Source: Spirochaeta lutea
GTDB lineage: Bacteria > Spirochaetota > Spirochaetia > DSM-27196 > Salinispiraceae
Reading direction: 5' to 3'
DNA length: 64,000 bases
Assembly: GCF_000758165.1 (NCBI RefSeq)
Contig: NZ_JNUP01000049.1
Coordinates: 62,001-126,000, forward strand
Shown here piece after piece: positions 53,718 to 62,887 of this stretch. The first letter of the stretch is position 1. Every line of letters starts with the position of its first letter. Both the position numbers and the translations under genes were made by a program. Under the pieces are notes generated by a model that did no database searches, was not told where the DNA came from, and saw only the letters and a program-made list of their open reading frames with translations.

Positions 53718-55562
53718 CTACTCGGTTTTAAAGCGTTTGAGCAGCCCAGCCAGGTCCCCCAGGCGTGAATTTGTTGTGGTGGACAGTTCGTTGGTGTGTT
53801 CCAGCTGGCCGAGGATATGGCCCGCCCCTTGGGTGATTTCCTGTATTCCGCGTTTCATTGTATCGGCATGGTTTTGGATACCATCCAAAACAGATCTGAC
53901 ATCCCGGGCATAGCTGATCATCCTCTGGGTTTCTTCGGTCAGGGAGGTAGAATCCTGGGATAGTGAGGTGGTATCCTCGAGGATTTCCCCGGTTCCCTCT
54001 TGGAGTTCCGAGAGGGCATGGTTGATCTGATCCATGGCCTGGCTGAAGGTTTCTACGGCGGTGGCTACATCCTCAAATCGCTGGCTTGAATTTGCAGCGG
54101 TGGTAACCGCTGCGTTTATCCGCCCGGTGACCTGATCGATGGTATTTCCTATGCGCTCGGCGTTTTCCCGGGTGGAATCGGCTAACTTCCTAATTTCTTC
54201 CGCTACCACGGCAAATCCCTTTCCGGCCTCTCCGGCGTGGGCGCTCTCAATGGCAGCATTCATGGAAAGCAGGTTGGTTTGGCTGGAAATGCTATCAATG
54301 ATCTCTATAATCTCCCGGATACCGTCCAGGTCTCTGGCCGCTTCCAGAATCTGTTCACTGGTTTCCTGGACCAGTTGGCCGCCTTCTTCGACCCGTGCTA
54401 CAAGCAGGGTGTTTTGTTCCTGGGTGCTTGTGGAAATGGTATTGGCGCTTTGCATGGCCCCGGCCATCTGTTCAATCGCAGAGGAGGAACCGGAGATGGC
54501 GCTGTTTTGTGATTCAATGGTCGCAGCGATCTGTTCCACCCCGCGGATGAGGGATGCGACCTGTTCCAGGGATGAAGCCAGACTGGATTCGAATTCTTGG
54601 AATTGGGAATCCATGGAGCTGATATTTTGGGTGATTTCATGAACCGCGCTCACCGAACTATTGGAAGAGCTGTCCAGCTGGGTCATCTGGTTCTCCACCT
54701 GCCCAGCAGTCTGTTGCACCTCGGAGATTAACTCTTTCAGATGGTCCGTCGTCCTGGTTAGATGCCGGGAGAGATTCCCGATTTCATCCCTGGCAGAGTC
54801 GTTGAGGTTGATACCTAGGTCCTGGTTGCTCACCGATTCCATGGCATCCTCCAGGATATGAATCCGCCGAGACAACCGAAGGGAGAACCAAAAGATGCTA
54901 GCCATAGCAATGATAGCGGACAGGGCGGATACCAGAAGTCCGAAGAGCAGGCTGCGGCCGCTCTGAGCCTGGCCCCGCTGAACAATGGCATTCTGAAGTT
55001 TGCCCAGGCTTCCCTCTATGAGTTCAATGGCATCCGTTTTCATACTGGGGAGCTGACGTTGCAGCTGGGAGGTTTCAAGGGCAAGGTAGCGGATATTCTG
55101 TGCTTGGGGAGAGGTAAGGAACCTGCTGATGTGGAAGATGCCAATCTTTTCTGTTTCCGGTAGATCCTGATTATCCAGGAGCTCTTGGATGCTTTCTTTG
55201 CTTTCCTCCATCCTGGTATTCATGTAATTCCACAGGTTCAATGCTCCCTCTATAGCAATCTGCTGGTCGGGGTAGGCATCAGTCAATTGCGGATCTGAGA
55301 GGAAGGATTCTAACTCTCCGGCAAATTGCCCGCGGATTTCGTCCCATTTCGGGAGTTCCTGACTCAGTTTCCCCGTGGTGGTGAGCAGGTTATCCGAGAC
55401 CAGGGCAAACTCATATCCCCGGGTGATGAGCCGCTGAGCTTCCTGGGCAAGAGAGCTTGTCTGTTGAAGCTGGGTTATGGCCCCAAGGAGCACCAGGAGG
55501 GATGCTACCATTCCTGCAAGAATAATCGCCATGATGGCGAATAGTTTATGGCGTATCTTCAT
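53718..55562 (-). CDS. Methyl-accepting chemotaxis protein
   Basis: 614 residues from the ATG at 55562, preceded by AAGGTG; 38 upstream in-frame codons have no ribosome-binding site. Helix one (about 6-28) and helix two (about 203-225) bracket a mainly helical extracytoplasmic sensor of about 170 residues. A HAMP region follows, then the long signalling coiled coil with its hairpin tip [21 protein letters not shown]. It would relay a chemoeffector signal to CheA/CheW. The C-terminus lacks a CheR-docking pentapeptide. Confidence 0.93.
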   Translation of the reverse strand: MKIRHKLFAIMAIILAGMVASLLVLLGAITQLQQTSSLAQEAQRLITRGYEFALVSDNLLTTTGKLSQELPKWDEIRGQFAGELESFLSDPQLTDAYPDQQIAIEGALNLWNYMNTRMEESKESIQELLDNQDLPETEKIGIFHISRFLTSPQAQNIRYLALETSQLQRQLPSMKTDAIELIEGSLGKLQNAIVQRGQAQSGRSLLFGLLVSALSAIIAMASIFWFSLRLSRRIHILEDAMESVSNQDLGINLNDSARDEIGNLSRHLTRTTDHLKELISEVQQTAGQVENQMTQLDSSSNSSVSAVHEITQNISSMDSQFQEFESSLASSLEQVASLIRGVEQIAATIESQNSAISGSSSAIEQMAGAMQSANTISTSTQEQNTLLVARVEEGGQLVQETSEQILEAARDLDGIREIIEIIDSISSQTNLLSMNAAIESAHAGEAGKGFAVVAEEIRKLADSTRENAERIGNTIDQVTGRINAAVTTAANSSQRFEDVATAVETFSQAMDQINHALSELQEGTGEILEDTTSLSQDSTSLTEETQRMISYARDVRSVLDGIQNHADTMKRGIQEITQGAGHILGQLEHTNELSTTTNSRLGDLAGLLKRFKTE

Positions 55563-55659
55563 AAGCACCTTTCTGAACCTACAGCCTGGAAAGGGCTGAC
55601 GAGGGCAGAATTTCCGAGCTGACAAGGTTGCAATGGCATGAACGGCAATTCTACCATGG

Positions 55660-56856
55660 TTATGGTCGATCCTCAAACACCGTCTTCCATCGGTGTTCCG
55701 GGTTTTCGCCTAGGTACTCGGTAAAGAGGGATTCCATGGCCCGGTAGTCCCGTAAATTTTGGATGCTTGCCCCGATTCGATGACCGAAGAGCAGATTCTT
55801 CGTGTAGTACGCGTAGAATCGTTTGGTTCGGGTAATCCAGAAGTCCTCGGGTTGAAACTGCTCCAGGTAGGCGTGGAAGGCCTTGGCAGTAGTGAGGAGA
55901 TCCACCTGCAGGCTGGATCCCCTCCAGCGCATGAGTCCCTTGGAGAGGGCGGTATGCAGACCCGGCGCGGAGGGCTGCAATTCCCACGGCCCTGGAGCCC
56001 CGTTCCCCTGTTGAATCCTCCCCGGGATGGGGGAGGGGGGGCTGAGTCGCGGGAGGTTCCCGAGAAGAAAGAACCAGGGCTGCTGAATCACCGCCCTTCC
56101 TACCATGAGACCCGCCGAGGAATAACGGCTCCGGATGTCGAGACCGGGCAGGTCCTGGATGTCTCCGTTCCCGATAACCGGTATGGTTAGGGCCTCCTGG
56201 AGGCAGGAAACGGCGTTCCATTGGGCGGGACGGCTGTAGCCTTGTTTCCGGGTTCGGGGGTGGAGGGTGATGAAGTCGATTCCGGTTTCCGCCAAAGCCG
56301 ATCCCAGAGCACGTACATGGGCATAATCCTTGTCGTCCCTGCCGTCCGGGGAGTCGGGAAGGCGGATTTTAACCGAGAGGGTACGGGTTGGTACCTTTTT
56401 CCGTAGACGGCTTAGCAGACGGGTGAGGCGGTCGGGCTTGGAGAGCCAGGATATCCCCGCACCGCTCCTGACAATTTGGGGAGCAGAGCAGCCCAGGTTT
56501 AGGTCCAGACCGATCCAGTCTGCGTCCAAACCTTCCATGTGCTGGTGTATTCGGTCTATAGCAGGTTCCAGGGCTTCGGGGTTACGCCAGAGAAGCTGGA
56601 TTATGAGGTTCTCGGGTTGTGGCCGGGGGTCCAGGTAGTACTCTTCGTAGGTCCCGCGGTTTGCCAGGGCTTCGGCGCTGATCATCTCAGTCCAGAAGGC
56701 CCGGGGTGAGGAAAAGTCAGCGATGAGGCTGCGGAATCCCGGATGCCCCATGGTCGCGATAGGGGCGAGCACCAGGGGTTTTGGGGACGTTGAGGTTACC
56801 GAGGCATGGAGATCACTGAGAAAAGAATTCCCAGCCGGATGATAGGCAGTTGGCAT
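55660..56856 (-). CDS. tRNA-dihydrouridine synthase family protein
   Basis: 398 residues; AGGAG lies six bases before the ATG. TIM-barrel flavoenzyme: [30 protein letters not shown] with catalytic C123, HPRTRKQGY and IPVIGNGDI. It reduces uridines in tRNA with FMN and NADPH. The Cys context GCSAPQ departs from the usual GCP, and the protein is about 60-80 residues longer than DusA/B/C. A proline-rich insert (about 275-300) breaks the region after the phosphate-binding loop. The specific Dus subgroup is not assigned. Confidence 0.85.
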   Translation of the reverse strand: MPTAYHPAGNSFLSDLHASVTSTSPKPLVLAPIATMGHPGFRSLIADFSSPRAFWTEMISAEALANRGTYEEYYLDPRPQPENLIIQLLWRNPEALEPAIDRIHQHMEGLDADWIGLDLNLGCSAPQIVRSGAGISWLSKPDRLTRLLSRLRKKVPTRTLSVKIRLPDSPDGRDDKDYAHVRALGSALAETGIDFITLHPRTRKQGYSRPAQWNAVSCLQEALTIPVIGNGDIQDLPGLDIRSRYSSAGLMVGRAVIQQPWFFLLGNLPRLSPPSPIPGRIQQGNGAPGPWELQPSAPGLHTALSKGLMRWRGSSLQVDLLTTAKAFHAYLEQFQPEDFWITRTKRFYAYYTKNLLFGHRIGASIQNLRDYRAMESLFTEYLGENPEHRWKTVFEDRP

Positions 56857-56918
56857 GAATACTCCTAATACCGGGAACCCGGCATTGACAAAGCCCGGCC
56901 CGGTAAGAAAGATACGGT

Positions 56919-57971
56919 ATGCATTTTAGAGTTGATGACGTACGAATTAATCAGATCAAGCCCCTCATCCCTCCGGCCATCCTCATGGAGGACGTTCCCC
57001 TGAGCGAGGCGGGCGAGGAGACTGTAGCACAGGCGAGGTCTTCTATAGAAGGTATTATCCGAGGGAAGGATAAACGCATTTTGGTGGTGGTGGGGCCCTG
57101 CTCCATTCACGATGTCCAGGCAGCCCGGGAATACGGCCGGCGCCTGGCAGGGATGCGCAGTCTCTACCGCGATGAGCTGGAGATTGTAATGCGGGTGTAT
57201 TTTGAAAAACCCAGGACTCGGAAGGGCTGGAAGGGTTTGATAAATGATCCGTTTTTAAATGATAGTTTTGAGATTAATAAGGGGCTCCATCTCGGCCGGC
57301 AGCTGCTGGTGGACCTGGTGGATATGGGGGTTCCTGCGGGCTGTGAGTTCTTAGATACCATCACCCCCCAGTTCATTGCTGATGTGGTCAGCTGGGGAGC
57401 CATTGGCGCCCGAACCACGGAAAGTCAGGTGCACCGAGAGTTGGCCAGTGGCCTCTCCATGCCGGTGGGTTTTAAGAATGGCACCGACGGGAATACCCGG
57501 ATCGCCATAGATGCGATTCATGCTTCCAGTGCACCCCACCATTTCTTGTCAGTGACAAAACAGTCCGTGGCGGCCATTGTCGAGACCACTGGGAACGAGT
57601 TCTGTCACCTGATCCTCCGGGGGGGCAGCGACGGACCCAATTTCAGTGCTCCGGCAGTGGAGTCTGCAGGCCACGATCTGGAGCAGGCGGGGCTTCCTGC
57701 CCGCATTATGGTGGATGCCAGTCACGGTAATTCCAACAAGGATTTTTCCAAGCAGCCCGGGGTGGTTCGTGAGATCGCTAAGCAGGTATCCCAGGGCAGC
57801 CCCTACATCTTCGGTTTGATGATCGAGAGTAACCTCGTGGAGGGGAATCAACCATTGCTGGCTTCCGACCAGCTTGTGTACGGCCAAAGCATCACCGATG
57901 CATGTATCTCCTGGGAGACCAGCGAGGAGCTGCTGGCGGAGCTGGCAGAGGCGGTAAAGCAGGGCCGTTGA
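56919..57971 (+). CDS. 3-Deoxy-7-phosphoheptulonate (DAHP) synthase, class I AroFGH type
   Basis: 350 residues, matching the E. coli AroF/G/H size. Key segments: VVGPCSIHDVQAAREYG, MRVYFEKPRTRKGWKG, GARTTESQVHRELASGLSMPVGFKNGTDG, and DASHGNSNKD. It condenses PEP with erythrose 4-phosphate to start the shikimate pathway. The N-terminal extension suggests the feedback-regulated type, but the inhibiting amino acid is not readable. Divergent from the Dus gene with a 62-base shared promoter space; the ribosome-binding site is weak. Confidence 0.95.
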   Translation: MHFRVDDVRINQIKPLIPPAILMEDVPLSEAGEETVAQARSSIEGIIRGKDKRILVVVGPCSIHDVQAAREYGRRLAGMRSLYRDELEIVMRVYFEKPRTRKGWKGLINDPFLNDSFEINKGLHLGRQLLVDLVDMGVPAGCEFLDTITPQFIADVVSWGAIGARTTESQVHRELASGLSMPVGFKNGTDGNTRIAIDAIHASSAPHHFLSVTKQSVAAIVETTGNEFCHLILRGGSDGPNFSAPAVESAGHDLEQAGLPARIMVDASHGNSNKDFSKQPGVVREIAKQVSQGSPYIFGLMIESNLVEGNQPLLASDQLVYGQSITDACISWETSEELLAELAEAVKQGR

Positions 57972-58000
57972 AGCGAAGGTTGGAAAAACTAGGCTGTTGA

Positions 58001-58027
58001 GGTGCAGGTTCGAAAGGAACCTACACC
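58001..58027 (+). other. Hairpin after the DAHP synthase gene
   Basis: GGTGCAGGTTC and GAACCTACACC form 11-bp arms with one mismatch around a 5-base loop. There is no T-run; it may still end or stabilise the aro transcript. Confidence 0.5.
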
Positions 58028-58051
58028 GGCTATCGGGGGTATCCGTGTTCC

Positions 58052-58103
58052 GCCTCCAGGGATAGCGCCGCTCCGGGGTACTGGCACAATCCTTTGAGCA
58101 CTA
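58052..58103. repeat. Interspersed element, copy E (partial)
   Basis: GCCTCCAGGGATAGCGCCGC is the internal module of copy D; it is followed by a diverged right end, CAATCCTTTGAGCACTA. The left end is not recognisable. Confidence 0.55.
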
Positions 58104-58114
58104 CCCGGGCTTCA

Positions 58115-59104
58115 CTAACCGGTAAAGCCGAAGAGGACCTGGGAATCTTCGTCCCAGGGCTGGTCATCCTGATCGGGATGGGGCTCTGAGGACTTGGGGA
58201 TATCCGGTGATTCTGATCCGGCATCCTTGGGAATGGTACCCTGGGAACTGGAGCCGGCCCTGGTTTGAATACGGATTACTGCTTGTTGAAGTTCCGGATT
58301 GCCGGGCATATGTTCCAAGGCTGCTTCGTAACAGCGTTTGGCCTCTCCCCAATGTCCTAATTCCTCGTATGCCTGGCCGATGTGACCCATAACCCAGGCT
58401 TCCTCGCCGGTTTGATAGCAGTTTGTGAAGGCAAATACCGCTTTCCAATGGTGCTGAGCCTCACCCAGGGCAAGACCCATCCGAAGCCAGAGCGCCGAAC
58501 GCTCACGGCTGTCCCGGGATAAGAGCACTGCTCGTTTATAATGCCGGAGAGCACAGTGCACCCTGTTTTGGGAAAGAAGTTCGTCTCCGGATTGTTCCCA
58601 GGTCCGGGGAATGAAACTACCGGGATTATCTAAAAAGGCCTGATTCTCCTCTTGCTGGTCCTCCATGGCCTCGAAGAGATCCAGCTGCCGGCCAGCATCA
58701 GGGTCGCAAAGTTCGTACAGCTCCACCTCCCCATGACTGTATTCCACCAGGTGGAAGGGGATATCCTGCCCCGAACTATCGGGTATACCCAGATCCTGGA
58801 GGTTGCGGTATTCCCGGGCGAGGCATACCACGGTCCATGGATCGCAGTTGATGCCAAATTCCCTGTCCCATTCTTCAACCAAGCGTTGATCCATGTGGGT
58901 ACCCCGGAACCAAGCGCGGCCGGCCAGACCCTGATCGCGGAGCAGGGTCTTGAGAGGCCACCAGTAGGGTCCGTAGAGGCGGTAGCTTTCAGGGTCAGCG
59001 GTTAATTCCTGGGCGTAATGCTTCAATGTTTTATGAAGGTCTTTAGTCGAGGGACGGGTGGATTGTTCAAGTATGGTCTTGTGTTCGTCTGAAGTATAGT
59101 ACAT
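58115..59104 (-). CDS. TPR-repeat protein of unknown function
   Basis: The ATG at 59104 (AAGGTGAG upstream) is preferred: the frame extends 32 codons further, but those codons run into an interspersed repeat. 329 residues. The N-terminal half (1-165) has no recognised family; it is rich in Trp, Tyr and Asp (YRLYGPYWWPLKTLLRDQGLA). The C-terminal half (about 180-285) carries three tetratricopeptide-like helical pairs (LGHWGEAKRCYEAALEHMPGNPEL is the clearest), and the last 45 residues are polar and probably disordered. No signal peptide. A scaffold or protein-interaction role is all that can be said. Repeat copies flank the gene on both sides. Confidence 0.7.
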   Translation of the reverse strand: MYYTSDEHKTILEQSTRPSTKDLHKTLKHYAQELTADPESYRLYGPYWWPLKTLLRDQGLAGRAWFRGTHMDQRLVEEWDREFGINCDPWTVVCLAREYRNLQDLGIPDSSGQDIPFHLVEYSHGEVELYELCDPDAGRQLDLFEAMEDQQEENQAFLDNPGSFIPRTWEQSGDELLSQNRVHCALRHYKRAVLLSRDSRERSALWLRMGLALGEAQHHWKAVFAFTNCYQTGEEAWVMGHIGQAYEELGHWGEAKRCYEAALEHMPGNPELQQAVIRIQTRAGSSSQGTIPKDAGSESPDIPKSSEPHPDQDDQPWDEDSQVLFGFTG

Positions 59105-59177
59105 GGGGGTGCTCACCTTAGTACAGTTTCGGCAGGTGTTCAAGGTAAATTGAGGGGCACTTTTCCCTTCCCTACCA

Positions 59178-59212
59178 TAGTGCGCAAAAGGTTGTACCAT
59201 TGCACCCCGGCG
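59178..59212. repeat. Interspersed element, copy C (one end preserved)
   Basis: TAGTGCGCAAAAGGTTGTAC is the best match to the left-end consensus. No matching right end was found before the next gene, so the copy is truncated or decayed. Confidence 0.6.
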
Positions 59213-59281
59213 ACACTACCCATGGGAGGAACGGTTTCCGAGACGACAGGAGGAAACCCGGGAGGATGCGGTCTTTGGGCC

Positions 59282-59311
59282 CTCATGAAAAAATCATCGT
59301 TTTTTCATGAG
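59282..59311. promoter_or_regulatory. Perfect 12-bp dyad before the glycosyltransferase gene
   Basis: CTCATGAAAAAA-TCATCG-TTTTTTCATGAG. The arms are exact. It lies between the divergent TPR and glycosyltransferase genes, so an operator is possible; the A/T tracts also allow a bidirectional terminator-like hairpin. Confidence 0.5.
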
Positions 59312-59342
59312 ATCTGTATACCGGGATTTTATAACTGATTAT

Positions 59343-60533
59343 ATGAAAATCAGAATCGGTCTCGCCGCTTGCGGCGAAGGCTTCGGCCATGTGAGCCGTA
59401 TGGTCAGTCTGGTTCAGGGGCTTGGTACTGAATTTGAGATTGTACTGTATGCTCCTGACACGGTACACGGGTTTTTATATGAAAAGCTTGCACCCCTACG
59501 TTACGGGACGTTGGAGATCCGAGATATCCCCCATCTCCATCTTGCAAAACGCGGGACCAGGATAAACTACAGCCGCACACTCCGGGAGAATCTACCCACC
59601 CTCCTATCATTACGGAAGAGTCTTACGCGACTGCGAAGGCAATTGCAGGGCGATGAGATCTCGGTGCTCATCAATGATTTTGAGCCCTTCACAGCCCTAG
59701 CCGCCACTGCTCTGGGGATTCCGGTGCTTCAGATAAACCACCCCGGTATCGTTACCCGGAGTCCGTCGCTTATGCCCGATGCCCTGTTCACTCGGTTGAT
59801 AGCCCATTTCATGATGCCGGCTTATGACCGCCGGTTATACATCAGCTTCTACGACGGAGATCTTGGACCCATGATACGGGAGGAGATTGTAAACCAAGAG
59901 CCCGTCCAGGGCGATTACTACGTGGTATATCTGAAACCTGAATACCGCCGTATTGTTCTCGGAGCCCTCCACCGTCTGGGTATGAGGAATTTCCACGTCT
60001 TTCCCCAGTCCCGCCTGGATTATGCCCGGACTCTGGCGGGGTGCAGGGGAGTCATAACCAGTGCCGGTCATCAAACCTTGAGTGAAGCCCTTTATCTCGG
60101 TAAACCCGTCTTTGCCATACCCCAGAAGGGGCAGTACGAACAGCGACTCAATGCCGCAAAACTTGCAGCCAGCGGCTGGGGTGTGCATGCCCGAAGCCGG
60201 AACATACCACGCCAGCTCTTCGGCTTTATCAGCCGGGTAGAATCGGGGGGATTCCCCCAAGCCTGGGCGCTTCCATGGCTGCGTATCTACCGGGAAAATC
60301 ACACCCCCCGAGTCATCCGACGGGTCCGGCAATTTATCTATAATTCCACCTCCCCACGGATCATTCCGGTTCGATCCTATATTTGGGACGGTTTTCTATC
60401 CATGGAATCCCCCGAGGATGTCCAGGGACTAGTCTCCCGGTGGCAGCGATGGGAGCGGCTGAGCTACCGGGCGACGGGGGGAGCGGATGTGCGGATGAGG
60501 GGTATCAGCGGTGAGGTATATCCCCGAGCCTAG
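59343..60533 (+). CDS. MurG-like (GT28/GT1 fold) glycosyltransferase family protein
   Basis: 396 residues from the ATG at 59343, where the typical Rossmann start MKIRIGLAACGEGFGHVSRM begins; an in-frame ATG 12 codons upstream lies in a hairpin arm and neither start has a clear ribosome-binding site. The second Rossmann lobe contains GVITSAGHQTLSEALYLGKPVFAIPQKGQYEQRLNA (several short motifs of the UDP-sugar site), as in MurG and diacylglycerol glucosyltransferases. The C-terminal 80 residues are basic and aromatic and could touch membrane. The acceptor may be a lipid or polyisoprenoid, but this is inference. Confidence 0.82.
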   Translation: MKIRIGLAACGEGFGHVSRMVSLVQGLGTEFEIVLYAPDTVHGFLYEKLAPLRYGTLEIRDIPHLHLAKRGTRINYSRTLRENLPTLLSLRKSLTRLRRQLQGDEISVLINDFEPFTALAATALGIPVLQINHPGIVTRSPSLMPDALFTRLIAHFMMPAYDRRLYISFYDGDLGPMIREEIVNQEPVQGDYYVVYLKPEYRRIVLGALHRLGMRNFHVFPQSRLDYARTLAGCRGVITSAGHQTLSEALYLGKPVFAIPQKGQYEQRLNAAKLAASGWGVHARSRNIPRQLFGFISRVESGGFPQAWALPWLRIYRENHTPRVIRRVRQFIYNSTSPRIIPVRSYIWDGFLSMESPEDVQGLVSRWQRWERLSYRATGGADVRMRGISGEVYPRA

Positions 60534-60599
60534 TCCGTTCCTCCGGACAGGGGTGATGAAGCGGAAGGGTAATGCGCTTGAAACCTAGGGGCGATGGAG

Positions 60600-60645
60600 C
60601 CGGTGGGGGCTCTGCAATCGGTGGGGGCTCTGCAATCGGTGCTGC
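60600..60645 (+). repeat. Short tandem repeat, about 19-base unit
   Basis: The unit CGGTGGGGGCTCTGCAAT occurs twice in tandem with a partial third (CGGTGCTGCC). It lies between the glycosyltransferase and exonuclease genes, just beyond the exonuclease stop. No other signal was seen in 60534-60665. Confidence 0.65.
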
Positions 60646-60665
60646 CCTCAGATCGGCAAACCGAT

Positions 60666-62504
60666 TCAACCCCCGTATTCAAGAACCTTTCGAATCTCGG
60701 TGTCTACATATTCCTTCAGGGCCCGGAGAATGACCTTATCCCGGGCGGGGGTGTCGGCGCTTTCCATTTTTGCGGTGATGACCTTTGAGGCCGTAGCGAG
60801 ATCAGTACCCTCGGCAAGGGGATGGTACAAGAGCCGGCCGGCACAGAAGCTCAGCCATCTGGCATGTTCACGTTCGGTCAATGCCTCGGGAAAGTTCCGG
60901 GCGAAAAACCGGCGCAGCATCTGAGGAATCCGGGGATCCTGGAAATGCAGCTGGTACACCTCCTGTTTTATCTCCATAAGGCGTTTACCCTTATTCCGGG
61001 GTGATTCGGGATGCCCCTCTGCCTGGGGGTGGGCCGAGGAAAGGTCCTTCGCGACGTCTCTTGGGGAGTTTTCTGAGAGTCCTGGGGGCCTATCTCGGTA
61101 CCCGGCGGGCTTGTCAGAGAGGCTTGCCGGCTTTTCACGGGTTTCTGGGGACTCAGAAGCATGGGGCGCCGGTGTTCCAGGGATGGGGGGTTGGTTTTCG
61201 GCCGGGAAGGGTGAGGCGGGTTTCTCCGCCCCATTCCCGCCATTGGAGGAACCGTCGACGCCTCCAAGATATCCGGACAGAAGATCGTGGATGGTCTCGA
61301 ATTGCTGTTTATCCTCATCCCGGAAGAAACCTCCGGAGTAAATCTGAAAATCCGGATCCTCGGAATCCTTGGTTACGGTAAGGGCTCCTTCCCCCTGGGG
61401 GGAAAAAACACTCATGATCTTCTGGATTAGGCGGGGTTCGGAGCGCAGCATGGCTGCGTGGCGTTGACAGGCTGCCAAATCAAGACCCAGACGCTCTGCG
61501 GCCTGATCCGTCAGGGTCTTAAGGGGAGCAAGAAAGGGACTCCGGTTGAGGTGGACAATTGTCAGGGGGATTCGACCAGCAAAATCACCCTGGTTCAATC
61601 CCTGAGGGTCGGGGTCTTGGCCGAAGCGCCGGGCGAGATCCTCCTCGGCCTCCAGTTCGGCCCGACTCGTAAAGACCCGCCGGCGCAGCTCCTCCACATC
61701 CAGGTCGAGCAGCGCCGAGGGATCATAACGGAGATCAATGGTGATCAGGGCGTTGCGGTTGGTGCCGTCCATGCCTATGGGAGCCACTAGGGTGGTGCAG
61801 CCGGCATCCGAGGTGTGAACCCCTGCTGTGTGCAGCAGGGGGGTGTGTTCAGCCAGGTTTACCAGACGCTTCAGGGAGTCCTTTTTCCGATGGGAGAAAT
61901 AGTAGGCGAATAGTTTCGGTTGGCGCTGGTGAATGAGCCGGGCCATGGCAATTGTGGCCAGTACATCACTCATAGCATCATGGGCCTGTTCATGACTGAT
62001 CCCGTTGGCTGCGGTCAATTCCTCCAGCCGGAAGCTGGGACGGCCCTGGGAATTGACCGGCCAGGTAATACCCTCAGGCCGGAGATCGTGGGTGGCCCGT
62101 ACCAAATCAATAATATCCCACCGGGAGTTTCCCTGGGACCATTCCCGACGGTAGGGATCAAAAAAATTCCGGTACAGGGTATTGCGGATAAACTCGTCAT
62201 CAAACCGGATGCTGTTGTACCCCAGGGCTGTAGTGCCCGGTACCATGAACTCCCGATGAATCCTGCTGATGAACTCATACTCACAAAGCCCATCGCTCAG
62301 GGTAACCTGGGGCGTAATCCCCGTGACCATACAGGCGTAAGGGTCGGGCATATAGTCCGGGGTTATTCGATTATACAACACCAGCCGTTCGCCGATAATC
62401 TCGAACCGGTCATTGGTGCGTACCCCGGCAAACTGGGCTATCCTGTCTGCCCGGCTGCTGCGTCCGAAGGTCTCTAAATCATACCAGAAAAGGGTTTGGG
62501 CCAT
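60666..62504 (-). CDS. sbcB: Exodeoxyribonuclease I (SbcB-like)
   Basis: 612 residues from the ATG at 62504 (a TTG two codons earlier is possible). The DnaQ-type exonuclease domain (1-200) has YDLETFG with the catalytic Asp and Glu, GYNSIRFDDEF, and HDAMSDV. The SH3-like and helical C-terminal domains of ExoI follow. It digests single-stranded DNA 3' to 5' in repair and recombination. A low-complexity Pro/Ser/Glu-rich insert of about 80 residues (about 425-505) interrupts the C-terminal helical part and makes the protein longer than the E. coli enzyme (475). Confidence 0.9.
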   Translation of the reverse strand: MAQTLFWYDLETFGRSSRADRIAQFAGVRTNDRFEIIGERLVLYNRITPDYMPDPYACMVTGITPQVTLSDGLCEYEFISRIHREFMVPGTTALGYNSIRFDDEFIRNTLYRNFFDPYRREWSQGNSRWDIIDLVRATHDLRPEGITWPVNSQGRPSFRLEELTAANGISHEQAHDAMSDVLATIAMARLIHQRQPKLFAYYFSHRKKDSLKRLVNLAEHTPLLHTAGVHTSDAGCTTLVAPIGMDGTNRNALITIDLRYDPSALLDLDVEELRRRVFTSRAELEAEEDLARRFGQDPDPQGLNQGDFAGRIPLTIVHLNRSPFLAPLKTLTDQAAERLGLDLAACQRHAAMLRSEPRLIQKIMSVFSPQGEGALTVTKDSEDPDFQIYSGGFFRDEDKQQFETIHDLLSGYLGGVDGSSNGGNGAEKPASPFPAENQPPIPGTPAPHASESPETREKPASLSDKPAGYRDRPPGLSENSPRDVAKDLSSAHPQAEGHPESPRNKGKRLMEIKQEVYQLHFQDPRIPQMLRRFFARNFPEALTEREHARWLSFCAGRLLYHPLAEGTDLATASKVITAKMESADTPARDKVILRALKEYVDTEIRKVLEYGG

Positions 62505-62606
62505 GGGCAACTATACCAGCTGGCAGTCAAAACCACAATTCTGTCACCGAGAGGTTTTCCCAATATCACACTAAGAAAGACTTATGCAATTGGTTCCCGG
62601 TATAAA

Positions 62607-62669
62607 TTGTGTTCAATCCCCGGGATGTGGTACAATAGATTCGTTAATTGGAAAAGCCAATTAACTTTT
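62607..62669 (+). promoter_or_regulatory. Promoter and start-site dyad for the beta-mannosidase gene
   Basis: TTGTGT (62607-62612) and TACAAT (62631-62636) are spaced by 18 bases. Initiation would fall at about 62643, exactly where a perfect dyad begins: GTTAATTGG-AAAAG-CCAATTAAC (62643-62665), followed by TTTT. It could be an operator at the start site or an early attenuator hairpin. Confidence 0.6.
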
Positions 62670-62747
62670 AGGGTTTTGGGGTGATTCGAATGCCCCTGGC
62701 ACCCCGGTGTTCTGTGCTGACACTAAACCTGAACTCGAACCATTGGC

Positions 62748-62851
62748 TGGTGCGCAATAGTATGGAAACTGCACCGAAGAAAGCGGCTCCATCCTGGAAC
62801 CATCCCAGGCGAGAGCCGCCGGTACCGAAGGGTACAACCGTTTGTGCACTA
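62748..62851. repeat. Interspersed element, copy F
   Basis: The left end TGGTGCGCAATAGTATGG and right end GTACAACCGTTTGTGCACTA are diverged inverted repeats. Inside, GCGGCTC and GAGCCGC enclose a nested CCTGG/CCAGG stem. 104 bp, in the leader of the beta-mannosidase gene. Confidence 0.6.
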
Positions 62852-62887
62852 TACAACCGGTAGAATCTCCAGAAAGGAAGTAAAAAT

